Assembly (NCBI GenBank): GCA_020002185.1
Contig: CM034539.1
Location: forward strand, 4,412,031 to 4,476,030
From: Paraescarpia echinospica
Lineage: Eukaryota; Annelida; Polychaeta; Sabellida; Siboglinidae
Direction of reading: 5' to 3'
DNA: 64,000 bases
The notes beneath the pieces were generated by a model. It ran no database searches. It saw only the letters and a list, made by a program, of their open reading frames with translations, and had not been told where the DNA came from. The number at the start of each line of letters is the position of its first letter. Position 1 is the first letter of the stretch. The position numbers were made by a program, and so were the translations under genes. Shown here piece after piece: positions 36,922 through 47,463 of the stretch.

Positions 36922-37616
36922 TCCTTTCGTCCCTTCTTCTTTCCTCCCATCGCATTTTCTTCTCTCCTCTCCCGTCCCTTTTCCCCGGCTACCTCCTTCA
37001 CTACGGTCACTTTCTCCCCTGTCACCTTCACGCCTGTCATGTTTTCTGTTTTTTGCTGAACACTCTGTCTTCTTCCATCAATCTTCTGTCTCACAGTCTT
37101 ACTAACTGCCTCTGTGGTATCTGCCTCTTCACCACCTGTATCGCTGTCGTGTCTCTCCTCGTTCTCTACAGTCTGACTACCTGCTGATCTATCCCCACTG
37201 GCCCGTTTTCTTTTTCTCTGCCGAACACTTTTCCTCCGTCCCTCTGTTTTCTCAATGTTTTGTTCCTTCACACCGGTCACCTTCCTTCCTCTCAGTCTCC
37301 TTTCTTCAGTCTCCGTGTCACAACTCTGCTCCTTCTGTGTTGTAGAATTCTCAACTCTCTCCGCGCCATCCCTCTCTGCTCCATCTATTTCTATGTTGAG
37401 TCTCGCCTCCATCTCCTTCACTATATCCGTCAACTTACACACCTCCTTCATCAGACATTCCACCCTCAAACACCCCATACACCGAAATGTGAATCCGTCA
37501 TCTTTGGTCTCTGCCCATGATTTTGGACAGCCAGACAACGCAAAATCCACCCAGCTCTGGCAGTCGTTGCAAACTAGGTGTCGTTTTGCCCTGAGTTGCC
37601 GCTTGCAAGGTGCCAT
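36918..37616 (-). CDS. CR1-like LINE ORF1, PHD-like zinc-finger part
   Basis: 232 codons from ATG at 37616. HLVCNDCQSWVDFALSGCP then FRCMGCLRVECL form a PHD-like cysteine pattern seen in ORF1 of CR1 elements. The rest is charged (Lys/Arg/Glu) and is probably a nucleic-acid-binding, coiled-coil region. Confidence 0.7.
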   Translation of the reverse strand: MAPCKRQLRAKRHLVCNDCQSWVDFALSGCPKSWAETKDDGFTFRCMGCLRVECLMKEVCKLTDIVKEMEARLNIEIDGAERDGAERVENSTTQKEQSCDTETEERRLRGRKVTGVKEQNIEKTEGRRKSVRQRKRKRASGDRSAGSQTVENEERHDSDTGGEEADTTEAVSKTVRQKIDGRRQSVQQKTENMTGVKVTGEKVTVVKEVAGEKGRERREENAMGGKKKGRKE

Positions 37617-37950
37617 ATCATAATTTATTTATGTTCAAAGTAGTTTTTATGTAGTCTTTGAAAAGACTTTTCTGTGTACAATTTACACCAGATTGTTTAG
37701 GTTATAGTTAGTTATATTTGTTAACACACAGTGACACACCGTGCCTTACCTAGTTACGATGTCGATGACAATGTATTCAAGTTAGGCTTAGATACAAGGT
37801 AGTCTTTACAAAGACTGTTTCCTGTGTACTATTATACACTTTAAAAGATTGTTATTTCAGGTTTTAATTACTCATCTAACTACACCGATTATATCAAATA
37901 ACGCTATTCTATTGTCGTTCACGGTACGCTAACTTCGCCAGTGACCTACT

Positions 37951-38863
37951 TTGTAAACAACGTTCCGATTACATTAACGTCCCCAATTATCGCTCGCAAA
38001 TCGCCTACTTTTAATCTACCCTAGATTACTCCCTCTAGCTAACTTTTAACAAAAAATATTGCTTAATATATATATATAATTACGTTATGTATGCTATACG
38101 CTCAATAATATCACTTATCTTGATCAAATATCCTTATATTTTCGGAAGTTTGCTGCACCAAATTCAAAACAATTCACCACCGGAAGTCCCCCAGGACATA
38201 AATAAGCGTAAAGAAGGCTAACAAAAAAAGAGGAGGTAACGACGTATCAGAAATAGGCGTTAGATACGTCACAGGTAATTTGCGTTAAGAACACTGTGTA
38301 ATTACCCATATGAAGTAAGTGCCTAGTCGTATAAATCGAACGAAACAAAGCAAAGAGAGAAAGAGATATCTATATACTGTATGAAAGTACTTACATTTAT
38401 GCAACGCATGCATCACGAAGGCACCATTGTGCAAGAAGTTCGTTCCAAGGTAGTGTCGACATATTTGTAGATATGAAGGGAATGATTTGAATGTAACAAA
38501 CGAGAGATATATACAGGATAAATGATATGCAGACACATTGTATGGAAAGTTTTAAAGTACAAACGTATATCAGCAAGGAGAGTCGTATGACGTAGGGACC
38601 AGCTGGCAATGAGCGCGTACCCTAACCCGCGCGTGTGATGTGCGAAGGGCAGCTATCAGCAAGACAACAATGCATGAATGTACCTTATCGGAACACATAT
38701 TATAGAGGCGAGGACAGACAGACAGCAACATGTAGACGATAAGAACTCTGTGTGTGAGCTCGCGCGCGCGTCAGTGCTAACGGTGTCAACATATCTAGTA
38801 CGACATAACATTCTCTGTGATTCTCTGCCGATCGAACACCTTCACCCCTGAACGAGCGACAAG
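37951..38863. other. Polinton left arm upstream of the plus-strand genes
   Basis: No confident gene. On the minus strand a short frame with MSTLPWNELLAQWCLRDA ends just before a gtaagtac donor-like site near 38396. An alternating gcgcgcgc run lies at 38761-38770. Sequence just before 38864 may hold the promoter of the first plus-strand gene. Confidence 0.4.
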
Positions 38864-39316
38864 ATGGCGGCTGCTAACTACGAGTCAAGCCCCGAGGAAA
38901 TCGACTTGACAGGACTCGAAAAAGTAAGTGATGGATCTTACGCATTTGATCGCCCACTCACACTCGTAACATGCGCTCTGTTATCTAAATACGTATGTTA
39001 TTGAGCGTGTCGCCTCTGTAACCGCAAAGTTCTCATCGAAGTGAAAGCAAATCATATCGTCAGTGCATGCCCGGTCCACGGGCGACAGAAGGGTGGCTCT
39101 GTATACAAATACGCTATGGGCATCTTGTTGGCCGATCGTAAAGGCTCTGAGCTGTGGGCGACAAGGTTCGACCATGTAGTCCAGCGGGTCTTAGGGGGGC
39201 TGTCAGCAAGCGACTATATGTCGCTGAAAACCGACGAAGATCGCTACCAGACATTGAGTATCTTACATGGCAAACAGGTTAGGGTGACAATTAGAAAGTC
39301 AACAAAAGCAAGCTAG
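38864..39316 (+). pseudogene. RPA-like single-stranded-DNA-binding protein, one in-frame stop
   Basis: ATG at 38864 (MAAANYESSPEEIDLTGLEK) opens a 150-codon frame broken only by TGA at 39002. Around the stop is a zinc ribbon, CRLC then CPVHG, followed by YKYAMGILLADRKGSELWA, TRFDHVVQRVLG and LHGKQVRVTIRK. A zinc ribbon inserted in an OB-fold with LxxADxxG...F and a final beta strand is the pattern of the replication protein A large-subunit C-terminal domain. The size equals one such domain. It is the first plus-strand Polinton gene, before the polymerase, so a role in coating displaced strands during protein-primed replication is a reasonable inference. RPA homology is by pattern and should be tested. 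Confidence 0.6.
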
Positions 39317-39392
39317 TGAACTACGCCGTGACGGCACTGGAAATCATTCAACCGTAAGTCCTGTCTGTCTGCCAACAAGGTGGCGCTATGGT

Positions 39393-40234
39393 ATGTGTAT
39401 TGTCACCGGAAGTGATGCCTGGTTGAATGATACACAGGACGCGACGGGGCAGTCTACACCGTCTCGCGAAGGCTCCCAATGCGTAAAACGCCGTCTGAGT
39501 TACTCGGATATCACCGACGACGACGAGGCAAGTGTGCTTGTGTATGGGTCATGTACGTGGTCTAGCGGTGATGATGATGATGATGATATCAAAGAGGACC
39601 GTAGTGATTTACGGGAGGCGGTAGCGAAGGTGAACGCTATTCAAAAGCACACGGAGAAAATGATAGACGACGATATCTTTATCACTACTGTAACCAACGC
39701 CTGCGTGCGCTACGCATCCAACGGACTGTGGTGCCGGCATGCAGGCGTTCACGAGGCACTGTACGGGGTGGATCGGTCAAGGATTTATAATAGTCTCCGT
39801 ATGGCAGTGACTGTGCATCGCATACGCCGGGTTGGGCTGTTGATACTATACCACGGGTGAAAGAGAGTCTGCGTACTCGAGGTATATCCCTGCTGAATGA
39901 CCCGGAGGACGGGGACGGGGCCGTGACGTCGGTGAGAGGTATACAACAAGAACAGCTCACGGAGGGAATGATGGACTGGGAGTTCCTTCACACAACCGCA
40001 GTCAACGCCTGTGTTCGTTTCGTGGCCAACGAACTGTGGCGCACGTTTGAAGACGAAGAAAACGGCCTGTCCAAGGTGGGCTTTCATTTGATATACGACA
40101 ATGTGAAGTGGACAATGGCCCATTACAGATTTACAGTGGATACACCGGAGTGGACACGTGACACTATAGCACGTGTGCAAGCCATCCTGCATATGCGTGA
40201 TAGAGCACTGCTGGACGAAAATGAATATAACTAA
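39393..40234 (+). pseudogene. Unrecognised Polinton protein with a tandemly duplicated ~80-residue domain
   Basis: Two overlapping frames (39393-39860 and 39857-40234). The first reads TTVTNACVRYASNGLW and SRIYNSLRMAV; the second reads TTAVNACVRFVANELW, LIYDNVKW and TPEWTRDTIARVQAIL. Just before the second domain, in its frame, is TPGWAVDTIPRVKESL, the missing end of the first domain. So the two frames are one protein with two copies of a domain, split by a single frameshift near 39820. A poly-Asp stretch lies before the first copy. I do not recognise the domain. Confidence 0.6.
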
Positions 40235-40285
40235 ACAAAATAAAGTGACACACCTTGAAATGTTGTCATTGTGTTTGACAGGACG

Positions 40286-40891
40286 ATGATGCTGCCTACT
40301 GGGCTAGGACATATACGGGACGCCTATACGGAGAAGGAGTTGACGGGGGCACCACGGAAAAAGGTTCCGCGACGATCCCGTGTCGACGTGCCATTACGTC
40401 GCGCTCTCCTTATCCACCTGCATGAACAGCAGCAGCGATATACGGCATCTCCGCCATCATCATCATCATCGTCACGTCCGCACACGAGTGCACCACCACT
40501 GGACATGTCGTGTGACGATGTCCCGCCACCACCACCAGTATCCGACACACCCCTCCAGATGATATGTGACGACGACGATGATGACGTCAGCGCCCCGGTA
40601 TCGGAATACACAGCCCTCCGGAACGACAAGTCGACGCTCGATCTAGGCCCCGACGGACATATCATCTGGTCTAAATTGTATAATTCTATGTCTTTGGGGT
40701 ATGCAGCACTGTTCGAAGGTGTACGTAACATAGAGCGAGAAATAGAACGCTTAGCCGGTGTCGTATTTGTGACTAGAGCATGTACTCTAAAAGACTCTGT
40801 ACGCCTTATCTGTCAGGAACTGGCGCGAAATATAATCCGCGACGAACACGGTGATTACGTGACCGAGACACTCCGTAGCCATCTGCAATAG
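40286..40891 (+). CDS. Hypothetical Polinton protein, low-complexity middle
   Basis: About 201 codons from ATG at 40286. N-terminal part is basic (RKKVPRRSRVDVPLRRALL), then Ser, Pro and Asp runs, then a predicted-helical C-terminal ~80 residues with LKDSVRLICQELARNIIRD. That last motif faintly resembles VNACVRFVANELW of the gene before it, so it may be a third, diverged member of the same family. A tttgacag acceptor-like site precedes it. Function unknown. Confidence 0.5.
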   Translation: MMLPTGLGHIRDAYTEKELTGAPRKKVPRRSRVDVPLRRALLIHLHEQQQRYTASPPSSSSSSRPHTSAPPLDMSCDDVPPPPPVSDTPLQMICDDDDDDVSAPVSEYTALRNDKSTLDLGPDGHIIWSKLYNSMSLGYAALFEGVRNIEREIERLAGVVFVTRACTLKDSVRLICQELARNIIRDEHGDYVTETLRSHLQ

Positions 40892-40933
40892 CCTGTTGTG
40901 TTTGATGATATGTAACAAAGGTATATTACGGCA

Positions 40934-40997
40934 GTGACGCAAAGAGGAAATGCGCCCCTACATCAGTTGGGGTGAGAGGCGCCTCTATGTGTCACAC
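40934..40997. promoter_or_regulatory. Conserved hairpin element, copy 1
   Basis: Downstream of the gene ending at 40891. The core gaggaaatgcgcccctacat then cagttggggtgagaggcg closes on a perfect palindrome agaggcgcctct, with outer arms gtgac and gtcac. A second copy sits at 45697-45757. Position after gene blocks suggests an RNA 3'-end or boundary element. Confidence 0.6.
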
Positions 40998-41383
40998 AGA
41001 GCCACACCTATAACAGTATATTAGTTGCATATTATCAGTAATGAGGTAGTATTGGTCGATTTCATTATTGTAATTGCTAGTAAAATAATAAAGGTACATG
41101 TAATTCCGGGTTCCGGCGTCTGTTGTTCTTTCACGTTGACGAGTGACTTTGCAGTATATCACATACAAGGTATCGGTGTATACGTAGCCACGCCCCTTCT
41201 GTTCACACGCTGACATCTATCTGACACCTCTACCCAATGATGCATTAATCGCATTAAACGTAGCCACGCCCCACCTCTGTCCACACGCCTATATGACGTC
41301 ACGTAGTGTATGATATATGGAAACATGCAAGGATCACGCATCCTTCAGTTGTAGGTAGATACAGCACGACGAAGCAACGCTCA

Positions 41384-44300
41384 TGCCGCCACTGTGGAAT
41401 CGTCCACGATACATACGACGACTTACAACGTCACATAGTCCTGACTCATTCATAACCGTCGATCCAGTCACCACACGTTGACGACCATGCCTACAGCAAA
41501 CCACCGTCGCGAGTGGCGCCATCTGTCGAAACACCGAAAAGCACTAAGCACCGCTGTCCGACATGTGGAAGAGACTTCACGAGACGATATCACCTGGTAC
41601 GTCACATTAGGAGGTCATGCGGCAGGCTTCCCTCACAGAAAACCGATACGCACCGCTGTGAGACTTGTGCACGTGAGTTCACGAGACTTGACAACTTGTT
41701 ACGTCATATCAAGACGGTATGTAGCAGACGTGAAGAGGTTATCGACCCACCCATACCCAAGCGAACGAGACACGGAGAGCGGCCACGTGTGAGCAACGAC
41801 GTCGACGACGATCCAATACGTCCTCCGCCACAACTCCTCTTCGCCGACACTCTATCGAGGGAGCTGCGAGACGTCGTTCGAGACCACTGGTCGGCTATCC
41901 GAACCCACATGACCAGAGGACCTGTTCAATCCAGGTACAATTACAGAGTGTCGACGCCGGACACATCTGTTCTAGAACCGACACTGAAAAGCATGTTCCG
42001 CGAAAAGACGCACGCGTTCAAGATGAACCTTAGGTACGGGTGCGTGCTGAGGAACAAGAACACTAACCGATGCAGATACTACCATTCTTCCTGCAACTGT
42101 TGTGGTCGTTACCTTGATGAACCGTATCTTATTACCAACACCGAAAACTTTGATGCATTTCTGGAGCGTATCCGAGAAACAGACGTGAAATTGAGACGTC
42201 TCCACCTCCGATAGGAGGTGGGAACGTCTCACTTTCGAAGTACATCAAAAGAAACAAAGCCGTCATCGGATTGGAAAGAGAACGCAATTATAACAAGAAG
42301 TATACCGACAATGTGTGTCTCTTCCGCTGTCTGCCCCTGCATCATGGGAGTGACCTACACTGCTTGGAACCCGTGTGAAGGTACTCTACGAGAAGTACGA
42401 CCAAGACGGAGTGCCTATGAAAGACTTTGACGGGGTTACGATGGACGACCTCTATCGCGTCGAGATCACCTTTGTGCGCATACACACTCGTCGAACCGGA
42501 GGAAGAAGAAGAAGAAGGTGGAAAGGCGACTGCCGAACTCGTGCGCCGTTCGTTGTGTCACTATTCCAACACGTTGTATGTCAATCTCCACGTGACACAC
42601 TTTTCCTACATACAAGACGTGAACATGTACTGTCACTCTTATCGATGTAGGAAGTGAGGCGACTCGTTATGAAAATACGCATCCAAACTAGAGACACGAG
42701 CGCACGTGTATGGGAGGCGTGCGAAATATCTATCCCGGGGGCGTCTACCATCGGAAACCAACGTGACAGAAACATTCGTGTTCCCGAGTGGTTGCGCTAC
42801 TATCCCTATCGCGCCACCTTTGACATCGAGTCCTGGTTTGATACGTCACAGCTTCCATTGGACAGCACCAAGGTCCATTGGCTGGCTCGTCACGTACCGT
42901 TGAGTGTCTCTGGAGAGTAACGTACCCGGATTTGAACAAGTGCAATGTCTCATCACGGACGGCGATAGCAACAAGTTGGTATCCGACATGATGTCCATCC
43001 TTCAGTCTATGAACGATGCTACCTACGAAGCCATCGTAGACCAATACGAGAGCGTGCTTCACCAACTCGCGGAGGCGATCGTGACATGGGACGAACAGGA
43101 GGCACACGCTGAAAGGGGGACAATCGGCGACAACTGACTAATCCTACAAAACACTCATGGGTCAATTGTACAGTTCGCTTCATCAGTTGCTTCATCATCG
43201 GATTCAGGTCAGGTACGATCTGAACGTCGTCAAACAGTTCCTGGTACCCTACTTCCTGTCCACGAAAGAAATAGAGGATGAAAAAGAAGAAGAAGACGAA
43301 GACAAGGAGGAGGATGCCGGAGCATTTCGTGTGAACAACCGTGGCAACACGTTTATGTGTCTATCGATGGATGGCCTGAAATTCCTCGACATGACTCATA
43401 ATATCGCCCCGGGATTCTCGTACGATAAGTATCTGAAAGCGTACGGTTGCGAGGTCACGAAAGGACACTTCCCGTACGAATACATAGACAGCTTGGAGAG
43501 ACTCGACGATACCGCTCTACCTCTCAAAGAGGCCTTCTTAAGTCGCCTGAAGAACAAGGTATATCCGACGACGACTACACCCGTTTTCGGGAGGTGAGGC
43601 GAGACAACGACATGACGACGTTGCAGGACTTTCACGTCTGGTACAACAACAGGGACGTCGTACCGTTCTTGACGCCATCGCCAAACAGTTTGCCTTCTAC
43701 CAACAACGCGGTCTCGACATGTTCAAATAAGCCATCAGTATACCCGGTTTGACCTTGATCTACCTGTTCAACTACGTACCGGAGAAGACCTTCTTTACGC
43801 TCTTGAACGAGACGAACAAGGATGTCCATCAGCTGGTCAGAGAGAACATCGTCGGAGGGCCGTCACTCATCTTCACCACACATCACGAGAAGGGAGTCAC
43901 GAAGATACGTCGGAACGACTACGGTGATGCGGCTCGAACGTGTCAGTCCATAGTTGGCTATGATGCAAACGCACTCTACCTGTGGTCGTTATCGCAAGAC
44001 ATGCCGACGGGATGGTACACGCGACGACGGGAAGAGAAGAAGTTCCAACCCGAAGCGGCACAGCCCACAGGTGACGTTGGAGTCCGAAAGCACGGGACGC
44101 GCCATATGTCACCAGTCCAACGGACGAGAGAAGCGAATCGGTAAACTGCTGGTGGACGGTTGGTGCAGCGAAACGAAGACGGCCTATCAGTTTCACGGAT
44201 GCTTCTACAACGGCTGTCCTTGCACCGGTCGTGAGGTCAACGGGAAACCCATGACGGAACTGCGCCGAAACGCGAAAGAACATGGCCTACCTTCGTCACT

Positions 44301-45679
44301 TTATGAGAGTCGTAGAGTTGTGGGAATGCGAGTGGAAGATCACGAGATGCGATCAGTGCATGAAACTGTTTCTGGACATCACCTTTCGCTGCCGCTGCGT
44401 GCGCTGGAAAATGACGTCACAACAGATCCTGACAGGTGTACGCAACGGTACCGTTTTCGGAATGATTCAGTGCGACATACGTGTACCGGAGGAACTGCGC
44501 GCGCACTTTGCCTAGATGCAGCCCATCTTCAAGAACATTCACCTGAGCCGCGATGACCTCGGACCGTTCATGCGTCGCTACGCCGAAGAACACGACATCA
44601 TGGCAACCACGCGTCGCATGCTCGTCGGGAGTTATCTTGGGGATAACATCTTGCTGGCGACACCTCTCTTGCGATGGTACCTGGAACACGGACTCGAGGT
44701 GACGCAAGTCTACCAGGTCATCGAGTACACACCGGTCGCCTGCTTCTGTGTCTATTCGGCGAGGAGGTGTCCACTGCACGTCGCGAGGAGGACGTCCACC
44801 CCAACAAGGCCATGATCGCGGACACCAAACTTATGGGGAATTCTTCCTATGGGAAATGTATCACCAACGTCGATAGGCACCGCGAAGTCACCTACTGCAC
44901 GGAGAAGAGGGCGTCGATCGTGATCAACGATCGCCGCTTTCGACAACTCGACGTCGTCACCGACGATGCGTACAAGATTGAAATGCACAAGCGCAGCGTC
45001 AAATACGCCTTGCCCACGCACGTGGGATTCTTTGTTTTGCAGTGGGCCAAACTGCGCCTGTTGGAGTTCTACTACGATTTCATGGTCAGGTACGTGGAAC
45101 GTCCGCTGTTCGAGTACTGCGAAACCGATACGGACAGCGCCTATTTAGCTCTGGCCGGAGAGTCCGTCGACGGCCTCGTGACCCCGACACTGCGCGAACA
45201 CTACTTTCGTCACCGCTCCGAATGGCTATCGTCCGAATGTTGCGCCGATCATCAGAGCGAGTACGTGCGCTGTCGACTGGGCAGACGTCTGTGGAGCGGC
45301 ACCGAGACGTGTTGCAAGGCGCGCAAGGCGTACGACAAGAAAACACCGGGACTTTTCAAGGACGAATGGTCCGGCGAATGTTTCCTGGGTTTGTGCAGCA
45401 AGACCTACTATTGTTCGGGTTCTATCGACAGATACAGCACCAAGGGACTGAACAAACGACTCAACACCATCGATAAGCAGGCGTTCCTGGACGTGCAGAC
45501 CAATCGCAAGAGCGGAAGCTGAAAGAATCGCGGGTTCAGAGTGAATCACTCGTCCGTGCTGACGTACATCCAGGAACGTGCGGCGTTGACATACTTCTAT
45601 GCCAAGCGTGTGGTCCACGAGGACGGAGTCACAACGGGTCCGGTGGACGTGCAACGACGACGATCGATTGCCGTGTAAG
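41384..45679 (+). pseudogene. Protein-primed DNA polymerase B (Polinton pPolB), many frameshifts
   Basis: N-terminal C2H2 fingers: CRHCGIVHDTYDDLQRH (41384, cut off by TAA at 41453), then CPTCGRDFTRRYHLVRH and CETCAREFTRLDNLLRH in the frame from about 41470. LRYGCVLRNKNTNRCRYY follows. Exonuclease motif I is FDIESW (Asp at 42822), motif II YDLNVVKQ (43214). Polymerase motif A is YDANALYLWS (about 43960), motif B KLMGNSSYGK (about 44828), motif C DTDS (45127-45138). All catalytic motifs survive, but the reading frame changes about ten times (for example near 42214, 42490, 42650, 42905, 43600, 43740, 44090, 44280, 44515, 44760, 45520). It would replicate the element from a terminal protein. This copy cannot make a full protein. 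Confidence 0.93.
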
Positions 45680-45696
45680 TCTATGCCGAACCACAG

Positions 45697-45757
45697 CTGA
45701 CACAATGAGGAAATGCACCTCTACGTCAGTTGGGGTTAGAGGCGCCTCTAGCTGTCA
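45697..45757. promoter_or_regulatory. Conserved hairpin element, copy 2
   Basis: Just after the polymerase gene. gaggaaatgcacctctacgt then cagttggggttagaggcgcc; inner stem cctcta/tagagg, palindrome agaggcgcctct, outer arms tgaca/tgtca. It shares about 85 percent of bases with 40943-40986 and keeps the pairing where bases differ in the outer arm. Confidence 0.6.
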
Positions 45758-45830
45758 CGTGGTTAGTAGGCAGAAAGTAGACACATAAAAAGATAACACT
45801 ATGTCACGCAATCGATAGTCATAGTGCACC

Positions 45831-46010
45831 ATGTCACGGACGCGAGCAGTCGTAGGAGTTGCACTAGTAGGAACAGTCGGAGTGTACCTGTACGTCTTGT
45901 ACGTGTTGTTGTACGTTCCCTTCCTTCGCTCCTCGTGTGGTGGAGGTATCATCGTATCTAACGCCACAGTGGACAACGCGACATTGTCGAACGTGACCAC
46001 CACCTACTAG
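45831..46010 (+). CDS. Small single-span membrane protein of the Polinton
   Basis: 59 codons, ATG at 45831, stop at 46008, intact. A short basic start (MSRTR) is followed by about 25 hydrophobic residues (VVGVALVGTVGVYLYVLYVL) and a Cys/Gly turn, then a C-terminal tail with three N-x-T sequons (NAT, NAT, NVT). Such a layout suggests a membrane protein with a glycosylated outer tail. It starts 150 bases after the polymerase and ends 13 bases before the ATPase start. I do not know a named family for it. Confidence 0.55.
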   Translation: MSRTRAVVGVALVGTVGVYLYVLYVLLYVPFLRSSCGGGIIVSNATVDNATLSNVTTTY

Positions 46011-46023
46011 AACACGCGCAATC

Positions 46024-46580
46024 ATGGACACGCGATGGAGACATCCCTTCACCTGCATCGTTGCGGGTCCGACGGGGTGTGGTAAGAATACGTTCGTAAC
46101 TCGCATGCTACATCACGCCGCAACGATGATCGATCCGCCTCCCGAGAAGATCACGTGGTGTTACGGAGAATGGCAGAGCGCCTATGCCGCTGTCGACAAC
46201 GACTCGGTACACTTCGAGGAAGGCTTACCGAGCGGCGCGTTCGACGCGTCGACACGCAACCTCGTGGTCATCAACGATCTGATGGCGGAAACGGACGAAC
46301 GGGTCACGACCTTGTTCACGAAAAAGATTCCTCACCAGAACACGTCTGTACTGTATCTCGTGCAGAACCTGTTTCCGAAAAACAAGGAGAGTTGCACGAT
46401 CAGTCTGAACACAAAATACATGGTTGTATTCAAGAATCCTCGCGACGTGTCACAGGTAGGTCACTTGGCGCCCAGATGTATCCGGGACGCTAGAAGTTGG
46501 CCGGTGCGGTCTTTCTACCCTTGCGCAAAGAGGTGCTACTCAAGTAGACGACGACGATGGAACACGCACGGAAGATGACC
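46024..46580 (+). pseudogene. A32-like genome-packaging ATPase
   Basis: Starts MDTRWRHPFTCIVAGPTGCG, with the Walker A loop GPTGCGKNT, and has Walker B NLVVINDLMAE and the sensor-like SVLYLVQNLFPKNKES. These are the FtsK/HerA-type packaging ATPases shared by Polintons and related viruses. Two points are odd: the usual Ser/Thr after GK is Asn (GKNT), and the acidic pair of Walker B is Asn-Asp. The frame breaks near 46465, where the conserved RQMYPG-like end appears in another frame (AQMYPGR). It is probably inactive. Confidence 0.85.
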
Positions 46581-46817
46581 TTGATAGATGTTGGACAGTC
46601 TACGCGCGCCACCACCACCGACGGATACCTTAGGACGCAAGATGCAGATCCTCGATAACGAGAAGAAAGCCATACTCGACAGACACGATCTCACCGACGG
46701 AGACATGTTCGTCATGTATAATCAAGTGTTGCAACGCTACAACGCGTTGGCCGATCGACGCACGCGCGAACTGGTGCGCGTGATGACTGTAACAAGGACG
46801 TGTCCCCAGTGGCCACA

Positions 46818-46857
<40 letters not shown>

Positions 46858-47299
46858 ATTAGGCGCCGACCCCGTCGGAGGCGGGGGCGGGAGGTATAGA
46901 AGCGGACGTCGACAGCGTTCCCAAGGCGCTGAAGGCCAAAGCCAGACGTCGCGCGGAGAGCTCATGCATAAAGAAGTAGCGGTACCCGGAAGTAACGTGG
47001 TGGACCTCGTGAACGATCTGTTGCGTCAGCGCACGACCGTCGGCGATTCGACGGGATGGCAGGTGTTTGCGCGCCAACTCTGCGACATGAATCTACCCAT
47101 GGAGTTGGTGGGTAACGAGGCCAGGAGACTCCACATTCAAGAGGCGCAAAGGAAGAGTGCAGTGGCGGCAGCGGCCACACGATCGCTCGGTAGAGTACGT
47201 CGAATGCTGCAGTGGACACCCCTCGCGCGGCGGCAACGAATGAGCCCATCCGCCGCCCTACCTACGTGGGAAGGACGCAATACATGGGAGCGACTTTAA
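46556..47299 (+). pseudogene. Polinton protein of unknown function with Gly/Ala-coding GCG run
   Basis: ATG at 46556 begins MEHARKMTLIDVG; after a shift near 46605 the frame reads PPPPTDTLGRKMQILDNEKK and MYNQVLQRYNALADRR. A (gcg)n run of about 40 bases (46818-46856) then encodes Gly, Ala or Arg depending on frame. The C-terminal block, frame from about 46857 to 47299, reads NVVDLVNDLLRQRTT and FARQLCDMNLPMELVGNEA. I recall the RKMQxLDxE...LYNxxLQRY pattern as common in animal Polintons, without known function. The start overlaps the end of the ATPase gene. Confidence 0.6.
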
Positions 47300-47463
47300 A
47301 GGAGGCACACTGTCCCGAATCGACAGCATAATGTTCGATCCACCACGGGACAGTCTACGTTGTCTGTTTACCGCTGTCGCTTACGCCGGACTTTACATCA
47401 TGAGCGGGATTACCATCGATTATATCATCCGTACATCATCATGGGCCACCGTAGCAAATAGCT

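Larger units (their letters stand above)
33300..37950 (-). mobile_element. CR1-group LINE nested in the Polinton left arm
   Basis: On the minus strand it has ORF1 with PHD and SGNH-hydrolase parts, then an apurinic endonuclease and reverse transcriptase. The 3' end is near 33300, after an aataaaagggttggactctc-type tail. In the 5' region a ~150-base segment with gtagtcttt and ctgtgtac is duplicated (37650 and 37793), suggesting a tandem 5' UTR. The 5' limit is uncertain and no target duplication was found. Confidence 0.85.

Noticed and set aside
36792..37187. Ser/Leu-rich plus-strand frames opposite the LINE
   Set aside because: Antisense shadows of the charged ORF1 coding region.
38929..39006. 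An intron between MAAANY... and the zinc ribbon of the RPA-like gene
   Set aside because: A gtaagt is present, but the only nearby AG gives the wrong frame, while direct reading continues in frame with a single TGA.
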